Positions 10,268 through 22,335 of a DNA stretch of 64,000 nucleotides are shown here, piece after piece (within the stretch, counting starts at the first letter, position 1; each line of letters starts with the position of its first letter). A program made the position numbers and the translations under genes. Source of the stretch: Gonocerus acuteangulatus (lineage: Eukaryota > Arthropoda > Insecta > Hemiptera > Coreidae). The stretch lies in NCBI GenBank assembly GCA_946811695.1, contig OX328123.1, positions 147,814,171-147,878,170 on the forward strand. The letters are read 5' to 3'. Under the pieces are notes generated by a model, which saw only the letters and a list, made by a program, of their open reading frames with translations, was not told where the DNA came from and did not search any database.

Positions 10268-10430
10268 TTTATTTCGGCACACCCACATCCGGGCCGACAA
10301 CCATGGCGCAGGGAGGAATTTTCGCAACGAGGCGTGAGGTGAGAAAATTCCTGCCGCCAAACCCACCATCTTCCGCGGGAGAATCTATGCCGTTAGCCAC
10401 CAGACTACGGGGAGACCCTAATTTCTGTAA
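10268..10430 (-). repeat. tRNA-type SINE family 2 (minus strand)
   Basis: Read on the minus strand it starts GTCTGGTGGCTAACGGCATA, a box-A-like segment, then AGATTCTCCCGCGG and a diverged box B. A body with GGCAGGAATTTTCTCACC and GCGCCATGGTTGTCGGCCCG follows. Related copies lie at 42,120-42,250 (minus) and 54,985-55,060 (plus). Confidence 0.6.
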
Positions 10431-10729
10431 AAAAAAAAAAGTATGCAGCTATGATTTTATATTAATTATTTAATTATTTTTTAAAGTGTAAAAACATTTT
10501 TGGGTCTAAAGTAATATAGCAAGCATATTTTAGGGAAAAATATAGATTTCACCAAGAAACGTCTAGATAAATTTACAGAATTTAGAATTCTACTTTTTTT
10601 AAAAACTTAATTCATAATCATTTGAGAGAACACTTGAGGTGCGAAATGGTTACAAGTAAATGCACTCAGACTAGACAAGCTGACCAAGGCGAAACACATG
10701 TAAAGCATGTTGCGAACATGTTAGTTCTC

Positions 10730-10800
10730 AAAGTGTATACAGAGTAGCGCCTTGAAGTTCACCCTGCGGGACACCGCACTTGTGAGACGGAAGCAGCTGC
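10730..10800 (-). pseudogene. Non-LTR reverse transcriptase fragment (GVPQG motif)
   Basis: On the minus strand the sequence translates as LLPSHKCGVPQGE, matching the RT motif GVPQGS that precedes the second catalytic block in LINE reverse transcriptases. An in-frame TGA lies a few codons upstream and nothing further downstream is recognisable. It is a short relic. It lies in the wrong order to belong to the C-terminal LINE fragment at 11,032-11,358. Duplicated at 18,646-18,716. Confidence 0.45.
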
Positions 10801-11031
10801 CTTCCTCAACTTACAGGTTATCCGATGCCAGCCTGATAACACGCCCTGTTTTATAAGCCCATATAAATAACCTGCGCTTTATGGCCCTTCCACGCTGTTC
10901 TCTCACGAGGCTCCTTCCGCTTGATATTACTAGCGTCCGTCTTGTGCGACATCCGTTCTCATGGGCTTCATCAAGGCCTCGGAAGGAATATTCAGCTTTA
11001 ATGTCTTCTTAAACGCGGAAGATGAGTAAAT

Positions 11032-11358
11032 TCACTTAAATATGGTGGAACATGAATAGTAATAATAATAATAAAACATTACTACTTCAGCTCCAAAACC
11101 TTTTTTTTTTTTTTTTTTTTTTCGATCAAAACCTTTAAAAGCTCGCTGCGTTAACTCATGGTCGTCTCCAAATGTATCGCAGAGAGGACCATGAACATCC
11201 ATACGGTTTCGAACGGCTTTGTAGGCTCTGCATTCGGTGAATATGTGTATAATATAACTATTTTGACCACAAACAGACCATTCAGGCCTAGACTCACTTT
11301 TAAATAAGGAGGAATGGGTATGATTGGTGTGTCCAATTCTTATTCTAGACAGAAACAC
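11032..11358 (-). pseudogene. C-terminal fragment of a LINE ORF2 protein
   Basis: The minus-strand reading frame begins (GTG) LSRIRIGHTNHTHSSLF and continues with PEWSVCGQNS and IIHIFTECRAYKAVRNR. This is the pattern at the end of many Jockey/I-type LINE proteins: LxRxRxGHTxxTH, then a Cys-x-x-Cys/His-x-x-x-Cys zinc-ribbon-like segment. Here the first Cys is replaced (PEWSVCG instead of PxCxxCG). A stop lies just upstream, so the fragment is 5' truncated. The last 35 or so residues are translations of a poly-T run and a (TAA)n stretch and are not protein. Confidence is good for the family, low for the clade. The enzyme domains are absent. Confidence 0.65.
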
Positions 11359-11628
11359 ATTTTATCTCCGTTTACTTATTACCCCTGTCTCGACACCATT
11401 CATATTGTCATTTTGTGAGTATCAAATATTTTATAAGGGCTATAGCATCTGACGGTAGGTACCAAAACCTTTATTCATTGCTCCTAATGGGTTAGGGATC
11501 CATTAGTTCATATTATAGGCAGCCATTGGGTTAAACCTTTTACTAATTTTCTGCTGTGCAACATTAAAACGTTTCATAATATATTTTAATATTGAGTTAA
11601 TGTGTTAATTTTAATTGGACTTATTTTA

Positions 11629-11887
11629 ATACCGTCGATACAAATGCAAAGTATCGAATGTGAAAAAATGCATCTCTCATTTTCAGTCTTTACTAATTTC
11701 TGCTGGACTTATTTACGGCAAATTCTTGAATCTTACTTCTCTCTATTAAAGGGAAAGTATTCCACTATCAAAAGGTCAAATCTGCCGAATATTTGACTGT
11801 CAAAAAAAAAAGTTATGAATAAATGAAATTCCAGTCTGAAAAGTGGTGATTTTCACATTCGATACTTTGCATTTGTAACGACGATAT
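11629..11887. mobile_element. MITE, 259 bp (copy b)
   Basis: Diverged sibling of 9,788-10,046 with the same internal blocks: AAATGCATCTCTCATT, ATTTCTGCTGGACTTAT, CTATTAAAGGGAAAGTA and AAAAGGTCAAATCTGC. Ends are ATACCGTCGATAC and GTAACGACGATAT, less perfect, so it is the older or more decayed copy. Confidence 0.85.
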
Positions 11888-11979
11888 GAAGAATTGTTCG
11901 ACATTAACGGATAATTCTAAGATCTTTTATCTATCGATTATTTACTATTTTATGATGTTATTGTAAAATATTTTATCTA

Positions 11980-12028
11980 AGAATTGGCAAGCCAAGAATA
12001 CTACTTTATTCCTGGCTTGCCAATTCCT
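11980..12028. other. Short hairpin, about 20-bp stem
   Basis: GAATTGGCAAGCCAAGAATA pairs with TATTCCTGGCTTGCCAATTC across a short loop, with one mismatch. Isolated, compact and duplicated at 19,896-19,944. It might be a MITE relic or a small hairpin RNA; no proof of expression. Confidence 0.6.
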
Positions 12029-12049
12029 CTCATAAGAAAAAGGAGTACT

Positions 12050-13030
12050 ATTTTTTTGACCTGCGCCATATATATCCAGAATAATAAATAAACGAGAAGG
12101 TTAATGAACTCTTTTACTTTTTTTGAACTACAGGTACGCCTCTTTTTTTTATCTTGCTGATTGTAATTTTTTTATTACCTTCAATAGTTTGCAGTAAACA
12201 CTTCCCTTCTTTCCCTCGAATTTACAAAAAAAAGTCTCTCCCCTTGAAATCAAAACAAAAAATTCTTTTACATCAATCATTATTAGCTGAGGATGTGGGA
12301 AATGAAAGAGAGAAAGGAGCTGAATGAATTTCTTTCCATAGGTTTGTGGTCGATTCTGGATAATGACCATTTCCTCCTATCTAGCTGTGGAGAATCGATT
12401 TAATAACTGAAAACGTTCCTTCCTGCCTACGCTCCACTTCCTCAGGAAAAGGGCTTGCTTTAATTCGAAAATGGTTCTCCTAGGCCTTGAGGATGTTCTG
12501 TCATATATTCTAGAAATACATAATATACATTCATCACATATCCCTCTATATAATAGAATTATTATTTTCACTCCACGAAAAGAAGCGCTGGTAGAATTCT
12601 GGCAAAATATCATGAACTCAAAATGGACACCGTTGGAAAAACTGGCTAGGAAAAAGAGAAAATGGAGAACCAGTGACACCAATTGTAACACAACAGTACG
12701 ATTGTAATTGTAGAGTTTAAGAGTTCAATTATGATAAAGTCAATAAAAAATTCAAAACACGTGTTATTTTCATGTAATGCCATTATAATTACATGAATGA
12801 AAAACATTTCGAAAATATTCCTAATCAGAATATTCTAATTATTCGGTAATAATACCGAAACATAAATAAATTAAAAAAATACTTCTACCTACCTAAGTGC
12901 ATATCAAAAATAAAGAATGAATTTTCGTTCAAGTTGAAAAAAAAATTTGAAAAAAAAGTAAAACTTAATAAATAATAATAGAATAAATTAATAATTGAGA
13001 AGATATGGTCGACCGTTGAGATGTAGAAGG
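12050..13030. other. AT-rich intergenic sequence
   Basis: Overlapping short frames on both strands around 12,149-12,707 show no recognisable motif. Small palindromes occur at 12,771-12,795 (CATGTAAT...ATTACATG) and 12,842-12,859 (TTCGGTA...TACCGAA). Duplicated in unit 2. Confidence 0.35.
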
Positions 13031-13081
13031 TTTTGGTCGTCGGGGTTTTGGTCTTCGGGGTTTGGTCGTCGGGGTTTCGGT
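13031..13081. repeat. Short G-rich minisatellite
   Basis: GGTCGTCGGGGTTTTGGTC repeated about three times with small changes. Duplicated at about 20,947-20,997. Confidence 0.75.
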
Positions 13082-13276
13082 CTAATTTTTTTTTTTTTTT
13101 TTTTATTCAATAAAACTACATTTTATAGTTAAAATGTATTTTATTAAAGCCAACGTTTTGGCTTGATATACAAGCCTTTTTAGCATTGAGGTTGGACTCA
13201 TGACGGAATTTTTGAAAAATTTCTTCAAATCTTTATCGATCCTGCCTAGTAGACACCGAAAATGACCCCCGTTAAA

Positions 13277-13355
<79 letters not shown>

Positions 13356-13899
13356 CATATACATATGTGTGTGTCTGTTAACACGATAGCGGCCAGGTTC
13401 ATTAGGAGGGGGGGTTTACTCCGGACCCAAATTCCTAATATACTCATACCTGTCGTAATTTCTGCTGTATTGTAACGAAACGCGGTATACGTCGTGGGTA
13501 ACTCATGAGAAAGAAGTGTTGTAAAAATGAGCTGAATCGGTCAATCGGAAAGCGGGGGTTTAATTTGTAATATATTTCAATAGAAATAGCCAGTCGTAGG
13601 TTCACAAAGCCGCCGCAAGGAGCGCTTTCTACCACTAGAGTGACTGTATCCTGTTCCTGCGTTAGATCAAAATACGATAATATGATGTTTTTTGTATTTA
13701 TTACGTAGTGTAAAAGGTACCATCTGGAAGCAAATTAATAATTGATCAGTTACTCATTACAAATTTAAAAGAGAACTATTCATGTTTTTATTTTATTTAT
13801 GTAGGATATTTTAAGCAAATTGTTCTGGAAAGCAGTCTACACTACCCAAATTCTGAGGAAAGTGCTTAGTTATGCAGCTCCTGCGTGACGGACTTTTCA
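13082..13899 (+). mobile_element. Helentron-like nonautonomous element, deleted copy (unit 1)
   Basis: Same order as the fuller copy at 56,767-58,161: CTTTTTAGCA, ATTGAGGTTGGACTCATGAC, CCTGCCTAG..GACACCGAAAATGACC, (TA)n, CTGTTAACACGATAGCGGCC, tandem core, GAGGAAAGTGCTTAG, then the end hairpin GCAGCTCCTGCGTGACGGAC. The 5' hairpin (24 bp) is missing here and in unit 2. The tandem core keeps only the last unit or two, because 368 bp are deleted between CGGCCAG and GTTCATTAGG. The segment before about 13,165, including a T run, may belong to another repeat. Confidence 0.7.
13279..13350. repeat. (TA)n microsatellite inside the Helentron-like element
   Basis: TA array at the fixed position between the 5' conserved block and CTGTTAACACGATAGC. 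Its length differs by 3 bp between units; the third copy has (TA)n then (GT)n. Confidence 0.95.
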
Positions 13900-14054
13900 G
13901 GGCTATGGAGAAGAGGGAGAACTGTCCCTTTTCATGGAGGCTACATTTTAGAAATGTACAAGAAGAATAAATTAATAATTTAACATGCAGACATTATCTT
14001 TAAAATGAAATTTTACGAGTTTTTGTTTGACGTTCAAATTATTATGAATTGAGG

Positions 14055-14640
14055 ATCATAAAAAAAAAAAAAATACGAATATAAATAAATTCGTATTCAT
14101 AAGTGTGAATACGAATTTATTTTTATTCACATATATTAAATATAAAAATACAAATAAAATTTTATTCGCAAACTTTTGCTGCGAATACAAATAAATTCAC
14201 AGAAAAAATTGTAAATAATCACAAACAATGTGAATATTTACAAAAAAATCAATTGATTTAAAAAAAAAATCACATTAAAATATACGAATACAAATTTAGA
14301 CACATTATAATTTGTGAATAAAAATTTATTCACAATAAAATTCGCAAATAAATCATGAATTTATTCGTATTAAGATGATATTACGAAAGTTATTGAAGGT
14401 GTTTTTTTTTTTGTTTTTTTTTTTTTAAGCGTTTATTCACATTTTTCTGTAATTATTTACAATTTTTTCTGTGAATTTATTTGTATTCGGAGCAAAAATT
14501 TGCGAATAGAATTTTATTTGTATTTTTATATTTAATGTATGTGAATAAAAATAAATTCGTATTCACACTTATGAATACGAATTTATTTATATTCGTATTC
14601 ACAAATATATGAAGTACGAATTTATTTATATTCGTATTCA
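14055..14640. repeat. AT-rich imperfect foldback, unit 1
   Basis: Left arm (14,085-14,200) with TTCGTATTCATAAGTGTGAA, then TTTTTATTCACATATATTAA, pairs with the right arm (14,440-14,610), which carries the complement of the same blocks. The centre is poorly paired. The duplication breakpoint lies within the right-hand GAAGTACGAATTTATTTATA repeats. Confidence 0.7.
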
Positions 14641-15140
14641 CAAATGTCTGACCCTACACAGAGTCTGAACATTCTCTTTCTGCAGGAACTGCGTCATTTT
14701 AAGACGTATCCATTCTCATCCATATTGTCATTTCGAAAGTTTAAAATAGAACTAATCTTTTTTTGTTTTTATTATTATTTCATGAAAACTGTTAACACCC
14801 ACATGTTAGAAGCGGAAATTCCTCAATCTAAAGCAAGACTCTCAAAGTCAATTCAAAATACAAACACGCTTCTCAATTACTTGTCATGTTTTATTGAAAA
14901 AAAAAATGCAATCAAAATAACAATAAGATATTAAAAACTAAAGCAAACCGAGAAAAAAAAAACAAAAAAAAACAATTACAACAAAGGTAAACAGAGATAA
15001 AAAAAAATCTCTTTCTCTTGGCAAGCTATATTTCTAACAATGAATTGTTTTTCTTATTTTACTTAATCTGTTTTATTGTCAAATACATTATCCAACTATA
15101 AGCAATTAAAAAAAAAACAAAACAAGGAATAAAAACAGGC

Positions 15141-15766
15141 AAAAAGAACCGCTCGAATAAACGAAGTCATTTACTTCAAAGTTTAAGCACTTATTTATCC
15201 GATTGACATCGCTTATTCAAAACTTTCTTTAGAACCTTTTTTGTAGACCATTTAGTAAGCTTTCGAATGGTAACCTTTCGCTTCCCAAGATTGTCAACGG
15301 TTTTCGAGATAATAACGAAAGTGTAAAAGGTTACCAAAACTTTTCTTGTCTGTTAATAAAATATTTTATTCTAACCCTTCCTTTACTCCAAACGTAACCA
15401 AAATTTCAACATATTAGTGTTGATAAAATTCAAACATGCAGAAAATGTTTCAACTGAATCCCATAATTCTAAGTACCAAATCAAAGACAAAAAGAACAGT
15501 TCGAATAAGCGAAATCAATTACTTTAAAGGTTTAAGCACTTATTTCTCCGATTGACATCGCCTAATCAAAACTTTCATTAGAACCTTTTTTGTAGAGCAT
15601 TTAGTATGCTTTCTAATGGTATTCTTCCGTTTCCCAAATTCTCAACCTTTTTCGAGATATTAAGGAAAGTATACAAAGTTAGCAAAACTTTTTATGTCTG
15701 TTAATAAAATATTTTATTCTAACCCTTCCTAAACTCCAAACGTAACAAAAATTTAAACATATTAAT
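15141..15766 (+). repeat. Two-unit direct repeat (copy in unit 2)
   Basis: Counterpart of 7,226-7,850. Confidence 0.8.
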
Positions 15767-16310
15767 TTTAATGAAAGTAGAACATGCAAAAAATGTTTCA
15801 ACTGAATCCCATGATTCTAAGTACCCAAACCAAAAACGGCATTCAAAAACTATTTTTCCAATTTTCTCGAAAACGGTTAAAGCTATCGCCTTGAATATGG
15901 TTTCATTCGTTTTCCTAGCCCAAGAAGCCTATACAACGAGTACTAACATGAGTACTAGTATGAACAGATTGTGAGGGGTAACAAATATTTAACAGAAAAG
16001 CTGGACATTTAATAATATTGGTTTAATTTTGCTCTTGCATGTACACAAATTGACCGTCATCGATGAAATTCGGTACATAATTTCTCTGTTTGAACCGAAA
16101 GATCAAGTTCGCAAATTAAAAATTCCATATTGTGGAACAACACATTATTTTTAAGAGTTTTGTAGATATATTTAGTATTCATTGTTAATGTATATTCAGG
16201 TTTATTTTAAATAACACAGTTTGCAGACACTTAAGACTTATCATTGAAGTATGGATGTTCTCACACTTATCAATAATAACCTATAGGTTATCTTCGTCTT
16301 CCTCCATTCC

Positions 16311-16461
16311 CTAGACATTATTTATTGAAGAAGACTACCAAACATCAGCCAAAACGGTCGAAATATACTTTTCGGTCGGCAATCTGACGTTTTCGCTTAG
16401 CCGAATCCCAATTTTTGCTTCTAATAACCTCGCCGGCTAACTCCAATTTTATAATTTCTTC
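16311..16461 (+). repeat. Retroelement-like tail (copy in unit 2)
   Basis: Counterpart of 8,395-8,545. Confidence 0.55.
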
Positions 16462-17703
16462 TTGACGTCATGTTTTTCATTGAACAGTTTTATTTACATC
16501 TTTTTCGCCATTAAAAAGTTAAATAAATGTATTTTCCTTGTTGTTCTGAACAATAAGTGAGTTACTTGAGCCGACCGTAATGACCGAAGGCTGAGCCCCC
16601 TGTCAGTCTAATGGATCCGACCTGACAGATCCGCCATTTGACTGCCCTGTCAGGCAGCCCTTGAAGAACTCCTTGTGAAAATGTCCCCGAAAAGGAAAAG
16701 GGATATTTTTTTCCCCCTTTGCCTCTCTTGCAGATTAATCTTACAGCCCAGATGAAAAGGTAAAAGTGACGGCCGAGTCATTCCACTAAAAAGGCTTCTG
16801 CTACCTGGACCTCGGCTCGTTCGCTGCTTTTCCACCTTAATTTATCTTGCTTCGTGAAGGTTCAAAAAGTCAGTTATCCATACGAAACCATTGATACCAT
16901 GTCTGCACTCACTCATGAATGAGTTCATAATGTCCAGACCAATCTTACTGCATGAAAATACTTGACTACTGAAATAGGTTTACGAATTCAATAGGTATTC
17001 TGCACCTTCTTTTCCAACCAAATCTTCCCGCAAACGAGCTACCCTAAGTGTGCACACTACGTGTAGTGTACTCAGCTCGAGTGGTTGGTGCACGAGCACC
17101 CCCCCCCCCCCCGGGGAGATGGGGCTGGAGGACTGGGGGTTGCTGGATGCGGGGGCAGTGTAATTAAAAACTTAAATGGAAACCTGAAACACAATCAGAG
17201 CCCTTTCCGCTTTTCTCCAACTCCTTTATTTCTAAACTGCCAGGGCTGTCAGAGGCTGTGTCACTCAGCTCTGACAGTGCCCATCACCCCCCCCCCCTCT
17301 CACACACACACACACACACTCTCATTTCGCTTACCATCTTCTTGTCTAAATACAATCGCGTACATAAGCCCCTGCAATTCCTCTCCTCGACCCATTTCGT
17401 TTCCAATCCACCTTTTTTCGGTTTTGCACCTCCTTCTCTTCCTCAAACGATCTCTTGAGACAGAATGTTTAATAACCACTACTACTTGCAAGTTTTTAGT
17501 AGCAAAATTAGCTTATCGAGTTCACTGACATCAATACCTTCATCTAGTCTGCAGATACCTCGAGCGGCAGGGTACTGTGATATTGCCACATATATTTAAG
17601 TACTAAGAGAGTAGTATATCTTTAAAGATGTATACGTACAATATATACCCTTTTAACTTAATGATAAACCATCACCCTTCTATAAGTTCTAAGTTAATCT
17701 AAT

Positions 17704-17962
17704 ATATCGTCGATACAAAAGCAAACTAACGAATATGAAAAAATGCATCTTTCATTGTCCATCTTTAATAATTTCTGCTGGACTTATGTACGGCAAATTC
17801 TTGAATCTGATTTCACTCTATTAAAGGGAAAGTAATCCAATATCAAAAGGTCAAATCTGCAGAATATTTGACCGTCCAAAAAAAAAGTTATGAATGAATA
17901 CTTTTCCACTCTGAAAAGTGGTGATTTTCATATTCGTTAGTTTGCTTTTGTATCGACGATAT
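17704..17962. mobile_element. MITE copy a in unit 2
   Basis: Counterpart of 9,788-10,046, with the same long inverted ends. Confidence 0.88.
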
Positions 17963-18183
17963 GCCCATCCTAATATAATTCCAACGTGTTTTATGTACTT
18001 ACTACCTCTCAGCAAGGGCCACTTTTTCAGTCTTCATATAATAACTTTACATGCCACAAAGCTGACCATAAAATGAATGCTGAAAATTTTAAAAATTGCT
18101 CCTAGTAGATATTTGGACTAGAATATGTGTAATGCAAATCACATAATACTGTGTTTTATTTCTGTCTTCTTGAATAATTGTTT

Positions 18184-18346
18184 TTTATTTCGGCACACCC
18201 ACATCCGGGCCGACAACCATGGCGCAGGGAGGAATTTTCGCAACGAGGCGTGAGGTGAGAAAATTCCTGCCGCCAAACCCACCATCTTCCGCGGGAGAAT
18301 CTATGCCGTTAGCCACCAGACTACGGGGAGACCCTAATTTCTGTAA
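18184..18346 (-). repeat. tRNA-type SINE family 2 (copy in unit 2)
   Basis: Counterpart of 10,268-10,430. Confidence 0.6.
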
Positions 18347-18645
18347 AAAAAAAAAAGTATGCAGCTATGATTTTATATTAATTATTTAATTATTTTTTAA
18401 AGTGTAAAAACATTTTTGGGTCTAAAGTAATATAGCAAGCATATTTTAGGGAAAAATATAGATTTCACCAAGAAACGTCTAGATAAATTTACAGAATTTA
18501 GAATTCTACTTTTTTTAAAAACTTAATTCATAATCATTTGAGAGAACACTTGAGGTGCGAAATGGTTACAAGTAAATGCACTCAGACTAGACAAGCTGAC
18601 CAAGGCGAAACACATGTAAAGCATGTTGCGAACATGTTAGTTCTC

Positions 18646-18716
18646 AAAGTGTATACAGAGTAGCGCCTTGAAGTTCACCCTGCGGGACACCGCACTTGTG
18701 AGACGGAAGCAGCTGC
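18646..18716 (-). pseudogene. Non-LTR reverse transcriptase fragment (copy in unit 2)
   Basis: Counterpart of 10,730-10,800, with the same KCGVPQGE motif on the minus strand and the same upstream stop. Confidence 0.45.
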
Positions 18717-18947
18717 CTTCCTCAACTTACAGGTTATCCGATGCCAGCCTGATAACACGCCCTGTTTTATAAGCCCATATAAATAACCTGCGCTTTATGG
18801 CCCTTCCACGCTGTTCTCTCACGAGGCTCCTTCCGCTTGATATTACTAGCGTCCGTCTTGTGCGACATCCGTTCTCATGGGCTTCATCAAGGCCTCGGAA
18901 GGAATATTCAGCTTTAATGTCTTCTTAAACGCGGAAGATGAGTAAAT

Positions 18948-19274
18948 TCACTTAAATATGGTGGAACATGAATAGTAATAATAATAATAAAACATTACTA
19001 CTTCAGCTCCAAAACCTTTTTTTTTTTTTTTTTTTTTTCGATCAAAACCTTTAAAAGCTCGCTGCGTTAACTCATGGTCGTCTCCAAATGTATCGCAGAG
19101 AGGACCATGAACATCCATACGGTTTCGAACGGCTTTGTAGGCTCTGCATTCGGTGAATATGTGTATAATATAACTATTTTGACCACAAACAGACCATTCA
19201 GGCCTAGACTCACTTTTAAATAAGGAGGAATGGGTATGATTGGTGTGTCCAATTCTTATTCTAGACAGAAACAC
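18948..19274 (-). pseudogene. LINE ORF2 C-terminal fragment (copy in unit 2)
   Basis: Translated residues are identical to 11,032-11,358 over the whole 108-residue frame, including the poly-Lys and poly-Tyr artefacts from the T run and (TAA)n. The absence of even synonymous change visible by eye supports a recent duplication. Confidence 0.65.
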
Positions 19275-19544
19275 ATTTTATCTCCGTTTACTTATTACCC
19301 CTGTCTCGACACCATTCATATTGTCATTTTGTGAGTATCAAATATTTTATAAGGGCTATAGCATCTGACGGTAGGTACCAAAACCTTTATTCATTGCTCC
19401 TAATGGGTTAGGGATCCATTAGTTCATATTATAGGCAGCCATTGGGTTAAACCTTTTACTAATTTTCTGCTGTGCAACATTAAAACGTTTCATAATATAT
19501 TTTAATATTGAGTTAATGTGTTAATTTTAATTGGACTTATTTTA

Positions 19545-19803
19545 ATACCGTCGATACAAATGCAAAGTATCGAATGTGAAAAAATGCATCTCTCATTTTC
19601 AGTCTTTACTAATTTCTGCTGGACTTATTTACGGCAAATTCTTGAATCTTACTTCTCTCTATTAAAGGGAAAGTATTCCACTATCAAAAGGTCAAATCTG
19701 CCGAATATTTGACTGTCAAAAAAAAAAGTTATGAATAAATGAAATTCCAGTCTGAAAAGTGGTGATTTTCACATTCGATACTTTGCATTTGTAACGACGA
19801 TAT
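19545..19803. mobile_element. MITE copy b in unit 2
   Basis: Counterpart of 11,629-11,887. Confidence 0.85.
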
Positions 19804-19895
19804 GAAGAATTGTTCGACATTAACGGATAATTCTAAGATCTTTTATCTATCGATTATTTACTATTTTATGATGTTATTGTAAAATATTTTATCTA

Positions 19896-19944
19896 AGAAT
19901 TGGCAAGCCAAGAATACTACTTTATTCCTGGCTTGCCAATTCCT
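19896..19944. other. Short hairpin (copy in unit 2)
   Basis: Counterpart of 11,980-12,028. Confidence 0.6.
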
Positions 19945-20997
19945 CTCATAAGAAAAAGGAGTACTATTTTTTTGACCTGCGCCATATATATCCAGAATAA
20001 TAAATAAACGAGAAGGTTAATGAACTCTTTTACTTTTTTTGAACTACAGGTACGCCTCTTTTTTTTATCTTGCTGATTGTAATTTTTTTATTACCTTCAA
20101 TAGTTTGCAGTAAACACTTCCCTTCTTTCCCTCGAATTTACAAAAAAAAGTCTCTCCCCTTGAAATCAAAACAAAAAATTCTTTTACATCAATCATTATT
20201 AGCTGAGGATGTGGGAAATGAAAGAGAGAAAGGAGCTGAATGAATTTCTTTCCATAGGTTTGTGGTCGATTCTGGATAATGACCATTTCCTCCTATCTAG
20301 CTGTGGAGAATCGATTTAATAACTGAAAACGTTCCTTCCTGCCTACGCTCCACTTCCTCAGGAAAAGGGCTTGCTTTAATTCGAAAATGGTTCTCCTAGG
20401 CCTTGAGGATGTTCTGTCATATATTCTAGAAATACATAATATACATTCATCACATATCCCTCTATATAATAGAATTATTATTTTCACTCCACGAAAAGAA
20501 GCGCTGGTAGAATTCTGGCAAAATATCATGAACTCAAAATGGACACCGTTGGAAAAACTGGCTAGGAAAAAGAGAAAATGGAGAACCAGTGACACCAATT
20601 GTAACACAACAGTACGATTGTAATTGTAGAGTTTAAGAGTTCAATTATGATAAAGTCAATAAAAAATTCAAAACACGTGTTATTTTCATGTAATGCCATT
20701 ATAATTACATGAATGAAAAACATTTCGAAAATATTCCTAATCAGAATATTCTAATTATTCGGTAATAATACCGAAACATAAATAAATTAAAAAAATACTT
20801 CTACCTACCTAAGTGCATATCAAAAATAAAGAATGAATTTTCGTTCAAGTTGAAAAAAAAATTTGAAAAAAAAGTAAAACTTAATAAATAATAATAGAAT
20901 AAATTAATAATTGAGAAGATATGGTCGACCGTTGAGATGTAGAAGGTTTTGGTCGTCGGGGTTTTGGTCTTCGGGGTTTGGTCGTCGGGGTTTCGGT

Positions 20998-21189
20998 CTA
21001 ATTTTTTTTTTTTTTTTTTTATTCAATAAAACTACATTTTATAGTTAAAATGTATTTTATTAAAGCCAACGTTTTGGCTTGATATACAAGCCTTTTTAGC
21101 ATTGAGGTTGGACTCATGACGGAATTTTTGAAAAATTTCTTCAAATCTTTATCGATCCTGCCTAGTAGACACCGAAAATGACCCCCGTT

Positions 21190-21268
<79 letters not shown>

Positions 21269-22180
21269 CATATACATATGTGTGTGTCTGTTAACACGAT
21301 AGCGGCCAGAGTTTTTGTTTTTTCGTCACAAAACTTGGTATATAGCATTCACTTAGCAAACGATTGAACGAGTTCGTTAACCACCAAAGTCGGTCCACCG
21401 GAAGGGGGGTTTACCCCGAACCCAAAACACTAATTTGACTATGTAAGCCGTAATATTTGTTATATTTCAACGAAACTTGGTATTCGTAGTGGTAATATAG
21501 AGAGAAAAGTGTGATATAAAAATAAACTTAATCGGTTCATTAGAAGGGGGGGTTTACTCCTGGCCCACAATACCAATTTGCCACTACCAGCCGTGATTTT
21601 TGGTATATTTCGACGAAACTCGGTATTCGTAGTGGTAATCCACAGGTAAATATGTGTTGTAAAAATAAACTAAATCGGTTCATTAGGAGGGGGGGTTTAC
21701 TCCGGACCCAAATTCCTAATATACTCATACCTGTCGTAATTTCTGCTGTATTGTAACGAAACGCGGTATACGTCGTGGGTAACTCATGAGAAAGAAGTGT
21801 TGTAAAAATGAGCTGAATCGGTCAATCGGAAAGCGGGGGTTTAATTTGTAATATATTTCAATAGAAATAGCCAGTCGTAGGTTCACAAAGCCGCCGCAAG
21901 GAGCGCTTTCTACCACTAGAGTGACTGTATCCTGTTCCTGCGTTAGATCAAAATACGATAATATGATGTTTTTTGTATTTATTACGTAGTGTAAAAGGTA
22001 CCATCTGGAAGCAAATTAATAATTGATCAGTTACTCATTACAAATTTAAAAGAGAACTATTCATGTTTTTATTTTATTTATGTAGGATATTTTAAGCAAA
22101 TTGTTCTGGAAAGCAGTCTACACTACCCAAATTCTGAGGAAAGTGCTTAGTTATGCAGCTCCTGCGTGACGGACTTTTCA
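20998..22180 (+). mobile_element. Helentron-like nonautonomous element, longer copy (unit 2)
   Basis: As in unit 1, but retaining the tandem core. CGGT(T/C)CAT/CCA anchors fall at about 21,391, 21,533, 21,676 and 21,820, a 142-144-bp period. Each unit carries GGTTTACTCC, an ACGAAACTTGGTAT-like block and a GTGGTAAT block. It ends GAGGAAAGTGCTTAGTTATG, then CAGCTCCTGCGTGACGGACT. Confidence 0.75.
21195..21263. repeat. (TA)n microsatellite
   Basis: Counterpart of 13,279-13,350, slightly shorter. Confidence 0.95.
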
Positions 22181-22335
22181 GGGCTATGGAGAAGAGGGAG
22201 AACTGTCCCTTTTCATGGAGGCTACATTTTAGAAATGTACAAGAAGAATAAATTAATAATTTAACATGCAGACATTATCTTTAAAATGAAATTTTACGAG
22301 TTTTTGTTTGACGTTCAAATTATTATGAATTGAGG

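Larger units (their letters stand above)
6726..14640 (+). repeat. Segmental tandem duplication, unit 1 (7,915 bp)
   Basis: Nearly identical to 14,641-22,921 in direct head-to-tail order. Offsets are constant: +7,915 to about 9,190, +7,916 after a one-base difference in a poly-C run, and +8,281 beyond about 13,400. The junction between units, TATTCA|CAAAT|GTCTG, combines the right flank (TTCACAAATATATG at 22,918) with the left flank (GGGCAAATGTCTG at 6,723), sharing CAAAT. Unit 1 lacks 368 bp that are present in unit 2 at 21,310-21,677, and its (TA)n run is 3 bp longer. Confidence 0.95.

Noticed and set aside
12377..12707. Overlapping frames on both strands, duplicated at 20,293-20,623
   Set aside because: Identical copies only reflect the recent duplication; no motif or codon bias visible.
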